This document shows, in pieces, positions 25,972 to 35,570 of a stretch of DNA of 64,000 nt; positions within the stretch are counted from its first letter, which is position 1, and the number at the start of each line of letters is the position of its first letter. Under the pieces are notes generated by a model. The model saw only the letters and a list, made by a program, of their open reading frames with translations. It searched no databases and was not told the origin of the DNA. The DNA comes from Planctomycetota bacterium (lineage in GTDB: Bacteria > Planctomycetota > UBA1135 > UBA2386). A program made the translations under genes and the position numbers. The stretch is taken from the NCBI GenBank assembly GCA_020638735.1, contig JACKHZ010000008.1:868001-932000 (forward strand). The letters run 5' to 3'.

Positions 25972-27867
25972 GTGTCCCTGAGCCTCTCCTCGCGCGGTCC
26001 GACCCTGGCCGCGCTGCTCGCTGCGTCATGCCCCTGCCTCGCCCAGGACGAGCTGTCGCTCACCGTCGACAAGCTCGCCTACGAGGCGCATCGCCCGCAC
26101 GCGATCGAAGAGCTGGTGCGCAGCGGCGAGGCCTGCCTGCCGCTGCTGATCGACCTGCTGAAGCGTTCGGGCGACGCCGACGAACCGCCGGCCGAGCAGC
26201 TGGTCGGCGCGCTGCAGGTGATCGAACGGCTCGGCGCCGCCGCGAAGCGCGCCGGCGACGCCGTGACCAGCGCGTTCCGCTACGCCTCGGACCTGGGCGT
26301 GCGCAACGCGGCGATGTCGGCGATCGGAGAGCTGACGCCAGGGCTGTCCGAGGCCACGTGCGCCAACCTGCTCATGGTGCTGCGGCGCGACTACACGCCG
26401 ACGCTCGACCCCGACGGCTTCGTCGTCGCGCAGCAGCGACTGATCCTGGGCCCGACCCCGGACGATCCACACCTGCACGAGTTCCTCGAGATCGGCAACC
26501 TCTACGCCGTCGCCGCCGCGCGCTCGGCGCACGACCTGCCGAAGCTGTCCAAGGAGCTGCGCGCCGACCTGCAGGAGCAGCTCGCGCGTGCGCTGCTGCG
26601 CCCCGCCCTGCCGTGGCTCAGGGACCCTGACCACAGCACGGCCACCGGCGACATCGCGCGCGCGCTGCTGCACCACGGCGCCGACGCCGCGGACGTCGTT
26701 CGCGGCCTGCTGTTCTGCCGCGAGCCCCAGCTGCGCCGTCTCGGCCTCGAGAGCCTGCACGACGTCGCCCGCTGGACCCCGGCCGAACGCTTCGACCTGG
26801 TGCGCATGCTGTGGGATCCGGACCGGGCCACCCAGGAGCTGGCGGTCGCCTCCATCAGCGCGCTGGACGCCGACGGGCTGATCGCGCTGCGGCCGCTGCG
26901 CGCCTTCGAGGCGTGGGCGCGGAGCCAGGGGGCGTTCGACCGCGCCGGCTACTACCGTCGATGCGCCGACCGCCTGGCCGCCAGCGCCGCCTCCCGCGGC
27001 GAGGTCGCCGCCGAGCTGGTTCGATGCGTGGACCAGGTGCTGCGCGGCGAGTCGCCGACGGCGTCCCCGCAACGCTGCGACGACGCCGGCCGCGAGCTGC
27101 TGGCGGCGATCGTGCGCGGCTGCGGCGGTGTCGACGACGACACCCCCCTTGCGCTGGCCCGGCTGGCGGTCACCGCCGGCGCCATCCCGCTGCGCGACGG
27201 CGACGACCCGCTGCGCGACGCGTTCTTGTCGCTGCTCGACATCGGCGACGAACAGTGCTGGTTCGAGGCCGCGCGTGCGCTGGCCGAGCTCGGGCCAGAC
27301 GCCGCGCCGGCGCCCCACGACGAGCTCGGTTCGTTGCTGCTCGAATCGCGCTGGCGCTTCTCGCCGCGCTCCTGGGAGTCGCTGTGGACCGCCGAGGCGG
27401 CGATCCTCGCCGGCCCCGCGGCCGACGCCGTGCAGCTGGCCGGAGCGCTCGCCTCCGAACGCTGGCACGTGGCGCTGCGCGCCGCCGTCGAGCTGCTCGG
27501 TCGCGGCGAGGTCACCGCGGCGCACCGGGATCGCCTGATCGCCATGCTCGGCGCCGCTCCGCAGCAGATGCCGACCAACGCGCGCCCCGCGGTCCTCGCC
27601 CTGACCGGCCGCTACGTGCCCGAACGCAGCCACACCGCGCAGGCCGACGCCGTGCGAGCCGTCGCCGCGATGGCGCTGGCGTCGATCGGCGACGGCTCGT
27701 GGCGCGACGAAGCGCTGCGTCAGGTGATCGCCGGCGAAGTCGGCTGGCCGCTCGCCGAACTCGAACGACGGCTCGACGACGCGCGCGAGCACGGCACCCT
27801 CGGCGAGCTGGCGCGCCAGATCGAGCTCAAGGCCTGGAACCGCACTGGCTGGCCGCGCTTCCCATAG
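25972..27867 (+). CDS. exported alpha-helical (HEAT-like) repeat protein
   Basis: 631 residues starting at a GTG with GGAGG four bases upstream. A signal peptide (SLSLSSRGPTLAALLAASCPCLAQ) predicts export; the SCPC segment could also be read as a weak lipoprotein signal. The body consists of repeated paired helices of about 30-40 residues, with patterns such as VRNAAMSAIGEL, LRRLGLESLHDVARW and TQELAVASISAL, typical of HEAT/armadillo solenoids. No catalytic motif is visible. Such proteins are usually periplasmic scaffolds. The gene has its own likely promoter and ends 46 bases from a convergent sigma-factor gene. Confidence 0.7.
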   Translation: MSLSLSSRGPTLAALLAASCPCLAQDELSLTVDKLAYEAHRPHAIEELVRSGEACLPLLIDLLKRSGDADEPPAEQLVGALQVIERLGAAAKRAGDAVTSAFRYASDLGVRNAAMSAIGELTPGLSEATCANLLMVLRRDYTPTLDPDGFVVAQQRLILGPTPDDPHLHEFLEIGNLYAVAAARSAHDLPKLSKELRADLQEQLARALLRPALPWLRDPDHSTATGDIARALLHHGADAADVVRGLLFCREPQLRRLGLESLHDVARWTPAERFDLVRMLWDPDRATQELAVASISALDADGLIALRPLRAFEAWARSQGAFDRAGYYRRCADRLAASAASRGEVAAELVRCVDQVLRGESPTASPQRCDDAGRELLAAIVRGCGGVDDDTPLALARLAVTAGAIPLRDGDDPLRDAFLSLLDIGDEQCWFEAARALAELGPDAAPAPHDELGSLLLESRWRFSPRSWESLWTAEAAILAGPAADAVQLAGALASERWHVALRAAVELLGRGEVTAAHRDRLIAMLGAAPQQMPTNARPAVLALTGRYVPERSHTAQADAVRAVAAMALASIGDGSWRDEALRQVIAGEVGWPLAELERRLDDAREHGTLGELARQIELKAWNRTGWPRFP

Positions 27868-27913
27868 CGGCGATGCCCACAGCGGCCGAGGCAGCGTGCC
27901 GACGGCCCGCGGC

Positions 27914-28606
27914 CTACTGCCAGCCCTGGATCTTGGTGCCGAGCGCGTCGATCTTGGCGCCGAGGCACTCGCGCACCTTGTCGCGCGCCCGCATGTAGTG
28001 GCTGCGCAGCGTCGCCTCGTTGGTGCCGCCGGTGCGCTCGCTGATCTCGGCGAACGACAGCTCGTGCTGGCGCCGCATCACGTAGACCTCGCGCATGTTG
28101 TCCGGCAGCTTGGCGACGCACTCCTTCTCGGCCTTCTCGAGCTCGCGGAAGCGCACGATCTGGGTCGGCGTCTCTTCCTTGGTCGGCGCCGACTCGGGGA
28201 TCGAGAACGTGCCGGTGTCGTTGCCGCTGCTGGTGTCGCCGCGGCCGAGCAGACCGAGCTTCTGGTCGCGGTTGTGCTTGCGCCACAGGTCGCGCCACAG
28301 GTTGCCGGCCAGCGTCTGCACCCACTTCCAGAACGAGTCCTTGCCGCGGTACTCGAACGACTCGATCGAGGTCAGGATCTTCAGCATCGAGTCGCTGACG
28401 AAGTCCGTGAACTCGACGCCCTGCGGGAACGAGCTGCGACCGAAGCGGGTCTTGAGGTAGTGCAGGATCTTCTGCGACAGCATGCCCCAGGCTTCGGTCT
28501 TCTCACCGTGCACGACCTCGCGCACGAGGAACTCGGTGCCGCCGCCCTCGGCCTCGTGAGGCTGCGGGACGGGCTTGCCGTCGGGGTCGGGCTTGCTGGG
28601 TGTCAT
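27914..28606 (-). CDS. RNA polymerase ECF-type sigma factor
   Basis: 230 residues. Region 2 is seen around residues 45-105 (FTDFVSDSMLKIL, then FWKWVQTLAGNLWRDLWRKH), followed by a Gly/Ser/Thr-rich linker. Region 4 is around 155-215 (LPDNMREVYVMRRQHELSFAEISERTGGTNEATLRSH). The size and spacing fit a planctomycete ECF-like sigma-70 factor. The ATG at 28606 is chosen because region 1/2 begins soon after; the next in-frame Met upstream lies inside the neighbouring gene. It follows the pseudokinase-FHA gene in the same direction after 98 bases, so the two may be co-regulated. Confidence 0.87.
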   Translation of the reverse strand: MTPSKPDPDGKPVPQPHEAEGGGTEFLVREVVHGEKTEAWGMLSQKILHYLKTRFGRSSFPQGVEFTDFVSDSMLKILTSIESFEYRGKDSFWKWVQTLAGNLWRDLWRKHNRDQKLGLLGRGDTSSGNDTGTFSIPESAPTKEETPTQIVRFRELEKAEKECVAKLPDNMREVYVMRRQHELSFAEISERTGGTNEATLRSHYMRARDKVRECLGAKIDALGTKIQGWQ

Positions 28607-28704
28607 GGCGGGCTGGAGGCGGGGAAGCATACAACATGCCCCCGCACCCGACAGCAATCGCCTCGCAGTTGCCCAACCGCCCCTGCCACTGCGGCCCTGG
28701 CCGA

Positions 28705-31700
28705 TCAGGCGTCGCGCTCGCGGCGCCGCTCGGTGGCGACCTGGAGCAGCCGCTGCAGCTCGGCTTCGCGGGCGTCCGGCGCCGTCAAGGAGCGGTAGGT
28801 CTCTTCGAACAGCTTCCACAGCGCCGAACCTGCCGTCGCCTGCACCAGGATGCGCAGCTTCGCCTCCTTGCCGGCGGCCTCGACCAGCCGCTCCGGCGCC
28901 AGCTGCTCGCGCACCGCGCTGCGCATGCGCTGGTTGCCGAGCAGCAGCCCCTCGAGCAAGCCGAGCACGTCGTCGAGGAACCGCGCGAGGAACCGTTCGG
29001 CGATCGCCGCGCTGTCGTCCCCGGTCGGCCGCAGCATCGATTCCTGCACCTCGCGCGCCGAACGCAGCGTCGGCCGGCCCGCGCCGGTCGACGTGCTGCG
29101 CAGATCGAGCTGCTGGCCGAGCACGCTGCGCCAGTCGAGCATCGACTCGACCCAGCGCGAGGTCACCTCGACGAAGCGCTGCACACGCCCGCCGAACTCC
29201 TGCACCGCGGCCGCGGTGTCGAGCTCTCCGTCGGCCAGCAGGTTGCGCGCCAGTTGCTGCATCGTGCGCAGCGCCGCCGTGGCCAGCGGCGAGCCGGCCT
29301 GCGCCGCGGGCGCGCCACCGACCGCCGACAACGCCTCGGGCGACACCGGCAAGCGCCGGCAGACCGCCTCGAGCTGGGTCAGCAGCACGCGACGGCCGAG
29401 CTTCTTGCGGGCGCGATCGAGCACCTCGCCGACCGCCGCGGCAGCGGCAGCGTCGCCGCCTTCGAGGTGCTCGGCGTAGGCCGAGCGCAGCTCGTCGAAC
29501 AGGTCGTCGGCGGTGACCTTCGGCGCCTCGGTGGTCTGCAGCGCCACCGAGCTGGCGCGGCGGAACGACAACACGAACGGCCGGATGTGGATCACGCTGC
29601 CGTCATCGAGCGGGTGCGGGACCTCGACGGGCAGCCGGATGCCGTCGACCTCGGTGCCGTTGGTGCTGCCGCGGTCGAACAACACGTACTCGCCGCCGTC
29701 CAGCTCGATGACGGCGTGCTTCGACGACACCATCGGGTCGACGAGCACCAGCGTGTTGTCCTCCTCGCGGCGGCCGATCGTCACGCGGTCCTGCACGAAG
29801 TGGTGTTGGTCGATGTTCGACTCGCCGATCCGCCCGACCGCCAGCACGAACCCGCGCAGGGCGCCGCCGCGCGGGGCCTCACCGTCGGACGACGCCAGCT
29901 CGCCGCGCAGCGCCACGACACGCTGGGTGCACAGCGTCGTCAACATGCGGTCGCGGGCGTCGCGGCCGAAGAGCTCGACGTCCAGCTCCCGTTCCAGCGC
30001 GTGCAGCTCCGCCAGCACGCCGTCGAGCGGCCGGCTCGGCGACCGGCCCTCGGCGGCGCGCGAGACCGGCGGCGCCAGCAGCAGCCGGCCGGCCAGCGCC
30101 AGCAGCCCGCGCCAGACCGCGCGCGGCACCACCGGAGTGCCCTGCAATTCGGCGTCGAACAGCGCCTGGCGGGCGCTGCGGCGCTGGAGCACGTGCCACG
30201 CCGCGAAGCGTCCCTCACCGTCTTCGCCGTCGAGGATGTGCTGCCACTGCGCGGCGAGGTCGGCGTGTTCGCCGGCGTGCTGTGCCGCGACCGTCATGCG
30301 CTGCAGGCAGTGCTCGACGGTCGCGGCGACGGCGTCCAGCGGCTGCTCGTCGTGCACCAGCAGGATGCGCAGCAGCAGCATGCCGAGGCCGTAGAGATCG
30401 GCGCTCGGCCCGGAGCGGCGCACGAACTGCAGCCGCGCGTCGAAGGTCTTGCCGGCCCAGCCGACGTCGACGGCGGCGCCGCCCGCCGCCGCCGCTGGCG
30501 GCGACGCGGCGGAACCGAACGGGGGCATCGTCGGCCGCTTCATGACCTGGGTGCCGGGCACCGACGTCGCCGACTCCGACTCGTGGCGCAGCACGGTCGC
30601 GAACAGGCCGCGCGAACCGACCTCGTCGATGCGGGCGCCACGCGACGGGCCGCCGGCCGCGGGCTGCACCAGCACGAAGTCCCCCGGCAGCACGAACGGC
30701 GGCACGCCGGCACGATGCACCTCGAGCACCTGGCGCGCGCCGTCGCTGCCGGAGACCTCCGTGCAGCGCACCGACATCGTCACGCTGCCGCCCTCGAGCG
30801 AGCGCAGCGCCGGCGACAGGAACAGCCGCGACGTGGCGTCCTCGCTGACCTCGCGCCCCGGCTGCCACAACGTGACGTCGCCACCCGGCACCTCCACCGG
30901 GATCGCCCCGCCGAGGTCGGTCACGGCGAAGCGCAGGCGCCAATTGGCGGCGATCGCGCTGCCGGCGCGGGCCTCGTAGACGACGACGTTCTGCGGCGAC
31001 ACGCCGAGGTGCGGGCGCCCCGACTCGTGCACCGCGGCGACGCCGCGACAGACGTCGGCGAAGGCGGCGAGCTTCAGCCGCAGCACTTCGAGCGCGCGCG
31101 ACGCCCCGGCCGCGCCGCCGAGCCAGCGACGCTCGTCGGCGCCCGGCTCGGCGCCGCCGCCGAGCCGCAGGATCGCCTCCTCGAACGGCATCGCCGCCAG
31201 CTCCAGCGCCAGCGCATCGACGTCGTAGAACGACACCGCGTGCAGGTACCGTTCGGCCGGCAGCGCGCCGCCGTCGCCGTCCGGGAAGCACTCGCCGCGG
31301 TGTTCGCAGCGCTGACACGGCAGCTCGACGGGCGCCTCGCCGTGCACCAGCGCGCGCCACGACCGCACCAGCTCGCGCGGACCCCGCACCGCGCCCTGCC
31401 CGGGCTCGTCGCCGGCGCGATAGAAGCGCGTCGCCTCGCCGGCGGCCGCGTGCAGATAGCGCTCCGTGTCGGTCGCGTAGGGCGGCAGACCGGCCTGCGC
31501 CAACCGGGCGTCGTCGCGGCAGACGACCAGCGACGCGAGGGTCTCGGGACAGACCGGATGGAAGTAGCGGTCGACGCGACGGCAGTGGAACACCGGCGGC
31601 GAGCGCAGCAGCGAGTCCGGCACCGGCAGCGGCGCGACGACGTGCGGCGAACGCACGCGCGCCAGCTCGCGACGTTCCTGCTGCCACTGGCGATCGAGGT

Positions 31701-31959
31701 CGGCGTTGCCGGGCGGGCGGTCACCGCCGACGTGATCGATGCGCAGCTTCAGCGCGAAGCGCTGGCCGGCGGAACCGTCGCCGAGCACCGTCTCGGCGAG
31801 CACGATGCGCGCGAAGCGCCCGGCGTGCACGACGACGAACGGCTCGGTGGCGTCGTCGCCGTTCCGCACCAGCCGCACCCGCATGCCGCCGTGCGCTCCC
31901 CCCGTGACCAACGCCGAGCGCCGGTCGGCGGGAGTTGGGCTCGTGGCGCGGACCGGCAT
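28705..31959 (-). CDS. pseudokinase-FHA protein with a TagH-like C-terminal region
   Basis: 1084 residues. An N-terminal protein-kinase-like region keeps an FALK lysine and a DLG magnesium loop, but the catalytic-loop HRD is HLG (HLGVSPQN), so phosphotransfer is unlikely. It contains a Cys-rich insert (CQRCEHRGEC). An FHA domain follows (about residues 700-780), with GRREEDN, SSKH and STNG motifs that bind phospho-threonine. The last 100 residues (LARFLDDVLGLLEGLLLGNQ ... LWKLFEETYRSL) resemble in spacing the C-terminus of type VI FHA proteins (TagH). No other secretion gene is nearby. A Met at 31884 is an alternative start with a G-rich leader. The sigma gene lies downstream. Confidence 0.7.
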   Translation of the reverse strand: MPVRATSPTPADRRSALVTGGAHGGMRVRLVRNGDDATEPFVVVHAGRFARIVLAETVLGDGSAGQRFALKLRIDHVGGDRPPGNADLDRQWQQERRELARVRSPHVVAPLPVPDSLLRSPPVFHCRRVDRYFHPVCPETLASLVVCRDDARLAQAGLPPYATDTERYLHAAAGEATRFYRAGDEPGQGAVRGPRELVRSWRALVHGEAPVELPCQRCEHRGECFPDGDGGALPAERYLHAVSFYDVDALALELAAMPFEEAILRLGGGAEPGADERRWLGGAAGASRALEVLRLKLAAFADVCRGVAAVHESGRPHLGVSPQNVVVYEARAGSAIAANWRLRFAVTDLGGAIPVEVPGGDVTLWQPGREVSEDATSRLFLSPALRSLEGGSVTMSVRCTEVSGSDGARQVLEVHRAGVPPFVLPGDFVLVQPAAGGPSRGARIDEVGSRGLFATVLRHESESATSVPGTQVMKRPTMPPFGSAASPPAAAAGGAAVDVGWAGKTFDARLQFVRRSGPSADLYGLGMLLLRILLVHDEQPLDAVAATVEHCLQRMTVAAQHAGEHADLAAQWQHILDGEDGEGRFAAWHVLQRRSARQALFDAELQGTPVVPRAVWRGLLALAGRLLLAPPVSRAAEGRSPSRPLDGVLAELHALERELDVELFGRDARDRMLTTLCTQRVVALRGELASSDGEAPRGGALRGFVLAVGRIGESNIDQHHFVQDRVTIGRREEDNTLVLVDPMVSSKHAVIELDGGEYVLFDRGSTNGTEVDGIRLPVEVPHPLDDGSVIHIRPFVLSFRRASSVALQTTEAPKVTADDLFDELRSAYAEHLEGGDAAAAAAVGEVLDRARKKLGRRVLLTQLEAVCRRLPVSPEALSAVGGAPAAQAGSPLATAALRTMQQLARNLLADGELDTAAAVQEFGGRVQRFVEVTSRWVESMLDWRSVLGQQLDLRSTSTGAGRPTLRSAREVQESMLRPTGDDSAAIAERFLARFLDDVLGLLEGLLLGNQRMRSAVREQLAPERLVEAAGKEAKLRILVQATAGSALWKLFEETYRSLTAPDAREAELQRLLQVATERRRERDA

Positions 31960-31992
31960 CGCGCGAAATGAGAGATCGCGCGCCGGCTCGTG

Positions 31993-33843
31993 TCAACGAC
32001 CGCCCGACGCGGCGGAGAACGCGTCCCCACCACCGACCACCGGCAGGGTCAACGAGGTGCCGGCGAGGTCCACGGTCAGCTCGGTGCCCGGTTGCGGCCA
32101 CAACGTGAACTCGCGATCGCTGGAGAAGATCATCAGCCCGAGCCGCTGCCCCGCCGGCACGATCTGGTCGTCCGGCTGCAGGTCGAACGCCATGTCGTAG
32201 AACGCGCCCGGCACCATCGGCTCGCCGTCCGCGATCGAGGCGTGGTTCTGCGGATCGGCCCAGCCGCGCGTGACGATGTTGTCGTTGGGCTTGCGGCTCG
32301 GCTGCCACGGCAACGACACCAGCCAGATCGACAGATTGGCAGCCGGCTTGCTGCTCGCCACGCGGATCGTGATGCGCGCGGTGCCCGACAGGTGCAGCGG
32401 CTGCCGCAGCTCGGGGGTCACGAACAGCAGCCGGTTCGGCGACTCCGCCTCCGCCGCGAGCTTGCCGCCGGACAGCGACACGTCGTCGATCAGCTTCTGC
32501 TTCTCGTCGCTGCCCTTGCCGAGCACCAGCGCCCCCGCCTTGCCGCCGTCGCCCTGCAGGTGCAGCAGCACCGGCGCGGCGTCGGGGTTGGGATAGTCGG
32601 CGTACGGCGTCGGGTCGCCCATGCGGTCGTTCTCGCGCACGATCCACGCCTTGGGCTCCTTCTCGATGCCGTTGTCGACGCCGTAGAGGAAGCGCGTGAA
32701 CCAGCGGTTGAGCAGCGTCATCGGCGGCGGGCCGCCGTGGCCACCCTGGTGGAAGTAGGCCATGCACGGCACGCCCTTCTTCTTCAGCTCGGCGTAGATG
32801 CGCACCGTGTGCTCGGGCATCACGTTCCAGTCGTTGAAGCCGTGCGCCATCAGCATCGGCGTCTTCAACGGCCCCATGTCGAGCAGGTAGTCGCGCTCGG
32901 CCCAGAACGCGTTCCAGTCGCCGAACGTGCGGTCGAAGCCCTTGCGCAGCACGCCGTCGCGCCAGTGCTCGACGCACCAGGCGCGCTTGTCGGGGTCGCC
33001 GCTGTGGATGAAGTCGAACAGCACGTCGATGTCCTCGCCGAGGTAGCCGCCCGGGCTGCGCACGAGGCCGTTGCTGCGGTAGTAGTGGTAGTACGACGTG
33101 TTGGGCGAGATCGGCACGATCGTCGCGAGCCCCTCGACGCCGGTCGTCGCGCAGGCGATCGGCAGCGTGCCGTTGTACGACGTGCCGATCATGCCGACCT
33201 TGCCGCTGCACCACTTCGCCTCGACCTGCTCGTCGCCGTCGAGGGTCTTGTAGGCCTTGCGGCGCCCGCACAGCCAGTCCACCACCGCCGCCGGCGCCAG
33301 CGACTCGTTGTCGCCGCCGAGCGTCGGGCAGCCCTGCGAGAAGCCGGTGCCGGGCGAGCACGAGTGCACGACGGCGAAGCCGCGCGGCACCCAGGTGTTG
33401 ACCTCCTCGCGCGAGATCATGCCCGGTTGCTTGCCGAACGGGATCGGCTTCATCTGCGGACGCGGCGGCGGCGGCGTGTCGACCTCCTGCTCGACGTCCC
33501 AGTAGTAGTCGAGGCTCATCGGGCCGGTGCCGGCGAAGTACGGGCTGGTCTCGTAGACGACAGGCACCTTCAGGCCTTCGCTGTCGGTCTGCTGCGGCCG
33601 CGTCACGTCGACGTGCATGCGGTCCTTCTTGCCGTCGCCGTCGGTGTCGAAGTCGGTCTCGACGAAGCACCACTCGCGGATCCACTCGCGCGGGCTGCGG
33701 AAGGCATCGACGACCTGCGCCATGCCGTCGACGAACACCGGCGCGGCCTTCTCGGCGGGCGGATCCTGCTGCGCTGTGGCGACCGGCGCGACGGCGAGGG
33801 CGAAGAGGAACGGGAGGACGTCGTGGCGGCGTGGTTCTGGCAT
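31993..33843 (-). CDS. exported X-Pro dipeptidyl-peptidase-like (S15/CocE) hydrolase
   Basis: 616 residues with a signal peptide ending near ATAQQ. The alpha/beta-hydrolase domain carries the catalytic triad in family context: Ser222 in GTSYNG, Asp338 in AHGFNDWN and His369 in HQGGHGG. A C-terminal jelly-roll domain (about 430-616) is typical of S15/CocE-NonD enzymes, and an acidic DTDGDGKKDR segment near the N-terminus is common in PepX-like members. Predicted to remove Xaa-Pro dipeptides or hydrolyse acyl esters in the periplasm. Length and architecture favour the X-Pro peptidase side. It lies in a run of minus-strand genes, 33 bases before the pseudokinase gene. Confidence 0.86.
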   Translation of the reverse strand: MPEPRRHDVLPFLFALAVAPVATAQQDPPAEKAAPVFVDGMAQVVDAFRSPREWIREWCFVETDFDTDGDGKKDRMHVDVTRPQQTDSEGLKVPVVYETSPYFAGTGPMSLDYYWDVEQEVDTPPPPRPQMKPIPFGKQPGMISREEVNTWVPRGFAVVHSCSPGTGFSQGCPTLGGDNESLAPAAVVDWLCGRRKAYKTLDGDEQVEAKWCSGKVGMIGTSYNGTLPIACATTGVEGLATIVPISPNTSYYHYYRSNGLVRSPGGYLGEDIDVLFDFIHSGDPDKRAWCVEHWRDGVLRKGFDRTFGDWNAFWAERDYLLDMGPLKTPMLMAHGFNDWNVMPEHTVRIYAELKKKGVPCMAYFHQGGHGGPPPMTLLNRWFTRFLYGVDNGIEKEPKAWIVRENDRMGDPTPYADYPNPDAAPVLLHLQGDGGKAGALVLGKGSDEKQKLIDDVSLSGGKLAAEAESPNRLLFVTPELRQPLHLSGTARITIRVASSKPAANLSIWLVSLPWQPSRKPNDNIVTRGWADPQNHASIADGEPMVPGAFYDMAFDLQPDDQIVPAGQRLGLMIFSSDREFTLWPQPGTELTVDLAGTSLTLPVVGGGDAFSAASGGR

Positions 33844-33904
33844 CGCGTCTCGATTGGAGCGCGCCGACGATACCAGGAGCGGCGCCGCGCGGCGTGCCCG
33901 GCGC

Positions 33905-34357
33905 TCAGAACCGCACGCCGAGACAGGGCATGACCGAGGAGAACTCGCACTCGACGTTGCCCGGGTGTCCCGCCACGCCGAACCACCCCATCACGCCGAA
34001 GAACGCGTGGTCGCCCACCTCCAGCTCGACCGCGGCGGCGAGCGCGCCGCTGATACCGGAGCAGGTCGGGATCCCGGGCCGATCGTCGTAGTCGAGCTCG
34101 GCGTAGCCCGAGCCGATGCCGAACATCAGCCGCGCCTCGAGCCACGCCGCGTATTCGATCCGACGACCGAGCAGCGACAGCGCCTGGAGCTGCGTCAGCT
34201 CCGCCTGCGCGTCGGCCGTTCCCGACACGCGGTAGCGCTCGCCGGCGCCCGTCAGGCGCACGGCCAGCAGGTCCACTCCGACCTCGGAGGTCGCTTCGAC
34301 GAAGCCGCCGAACGACTCGCCGGGATCGAGGTCGCGGCGGCCGGCACCATCGTCCAC
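33905..34357 (-). CDS. small beta-rich protein, possibly an outer-membrane barrel fragment
   Basis: 150 residues from a GTG at 34357. Alternating hydrophobic/polar strands (RRIEYAAWLEARLMFGIGSG, HAFFGVMGWFGVAGHPG) and a C-terminal Phe suggest part of an outer-membrane barrel, but no signal peptide is present. The open frame continues upstream of the GTG (REEDARRVL...) into the 3' end of the malic enzyme gene without another good start, so the N-terminus may have been lost or the gene may be a remnant. Codon use is normal. No family is recognised. It begins 22 bases after the malic enzyme stop. Confidence 0.5.
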   Translation of the reverse strand: MDDGAGRRDLDPGESFGGFVEATSEVGVDLLAVRLTGAGERYRVSGTADAQAELTQLQALSLLGRRIEYAAWLEARLMFGIGSGYAELDYDDRPGIPTCSGISGALAAAVELEVGDHAFFGVMGWFGVAGHPGNVECEFSSVMPCLGVRF

Positions 34358-34379
34358 CAGTACGCGGCGCGCATCCTCT

Positions 34380-35570
34380 TCACGGCAGCGCCTCGCACGC
34401 GCCGGACTCGCGCGCCGCTCTGGCGACGCGGTCGGCGACCGCCACGGCCACCGAACGGTCGAACGCCGCCGGCAGGATGCGCTTCGGTGCCGGGTCCCCG
34501 GCCGCCGCCGCGATCGCCTCGATCGCCGCGAACTTCATCGCCGTCGTGAAGCGGTGCGCGCGGGCCTCGAGCGCGCCGCGGAACAGCCCGGGGAACGCGA
34601 GCACGTTGTTGACCTGGTTGGGGAAGTCGCTGCGCCCGGTGCCGACGATCGCCGCGCCGCCGCGTTCGGCCTCGTCGGGCAGGATCTCCGGCGTCGGATT
34701 GGCCATCGCCAGCACGATCGGGTCCCGCGCCATCGTGCGGATGTCGTCGGCGCGCAGCAGCCCGCCCCTGCTGACGCCGATGAACGCGTTCGCGCCGCGC
34801 AGTGCGTCGCGGAGAGAACCGCCCTCGTCCTCGGGATTGGTCCATCGCGCCATCTCCAGCTTGTAGCCGTCGAGGTCGCCGCGCGACGGATGCAGCACGC
34901 CCTTGGAGTCGCAGACGCGCACCTTGCCGACGGGGATGCAGCGGTCGTGCTGGTCCTGACAGCACAGCAGCCGCGCGATCGCGCGGCCGGCGGCGCCCGC
35001 GCCGTTGACGACCACCGACAGGTGCTGCAGCGGGTTGCCGGTGACGCGGGTCGCGTTCCATAGCGCGGCGAGCAGCACGATCGCGGTGCCGTGCTGGTCG
35101 TCGTGCAGCACCGGGATGCCGAGGTCCTGCAGCCGCTCCTCGATGCGGAAGCAGCGCGGCGCCGAGATGTCCTCGAGGTTGACGCCGCCAAAGGTCGGCG
35201 CGATCGCGCGCACGACCCGCACGATCTCGTCCTCGTCCTGCGTGTCGAGCACGATCGGCACCGCGTCGACGCCGCCGAACTCGCGGAACAGCGCCGCCTT
35301 GCCCTCCATCACCGGCAGCGACGCCATGCCGCCGAGGTTGCCGAGGCCGAGCACCGCCGAGCCGTCGGAGACGACCGCGACGGTGCGGCCCTTCCACGTC
35401 AGGTCCCACGCTTCCGCCGGCCGCGCGGCGATCGCTTCGCACGGCGCGGCGACGCCCGGCGTGTAGGCGAGGCTGAGGTCCTCGACCGACTCCAGGCGCA
35501 TACGCGAGCGCACCTCGATCTTCCCCTGGTGCTGGCGATGGCGCTCCATCGCGGCGGCGAAGTAGTCCAT
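34380..35570 (-). CDS. malic enzyme (oxaloacetate-decarboxylating, single-domain)
   Basis: 396 residues, cytoplasmic. It shows the N-terminal malic domain (SLAYTPGVAAPCEAI with Tyr as general acid), the metal-site segment DDQHGTAIVLLAAL and the NAD(P)-binding glycine motif NGAGAAGRAIARLL near residue 180, followed by VCDSKGVLH. It converts malate to pyruvate, CO2 and NAD(P)H. The length is that of short bacterial enzymes without the C-terminal phosphotransacetylase-like domain. The ATG at 35570 is used; a GTG 30 bases upstream is possible. Cofactor preference is not assigned. Divergent from the Ser/Thr kinase gene. Confidence 0.92.
   Translation of the reverse strand: MDYFAAAMERHRQHQGKIEVRSRMRLESVEDLSLAYTPGVAAPCEAIAARPAEAWDLTWKGRTVAVVSDGSAVLGLGNLGGMASLPVMEGKAALFREFGGVDAVPIVLDTQDEDEIVRVVRAIAPTFGGVNLEDISAPRCFRIEERLQDLGIPVLHDDQHGTAIVLLAALWNATRVTGNPLQHLSVVVNGAGAAGRAIARLLCCQDQHDRCIPVGKVRVCDSKGVLHPSRGDLDGYKLEMARWTNPEDEGGSLRDALRGANAFIGVSRGGLLRADDIRTMARDPIVLAMANPTPEILPDEAERGGAAIVGTGRSDFPNQVNNVLAFPGLFRGALEARAHRFTTAMKFAAIEAIAAAAGDPAPKRILPAAFDRSVAVAVADRVARAARESGACEALP

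Noticed and set aside
27868..27913. Bidirectional terminator between the convergent repeat-protein and sigma-factor genes
   Set aside because: Only weak G+C complementarities of a few bases; nothing better than background.
28705..31959. Type VI secretion locus suggested by a TagH-like C-terminus
   Set aside because: No sheath, tube, baseplate, VgrG or ClpV gene is present within the window, so only the domain resemblance is reported.
28600..31971. A very long open frame (over 1100 codons) on the plus strand opposite the pseudokinase-FHA gene
   Set aside because: Antisense frames of this length are common at this GC content. Its translation is Arg/Ala/His-rich and without domain motifs, whereas the minus strand shows kinase and FHA motifs.
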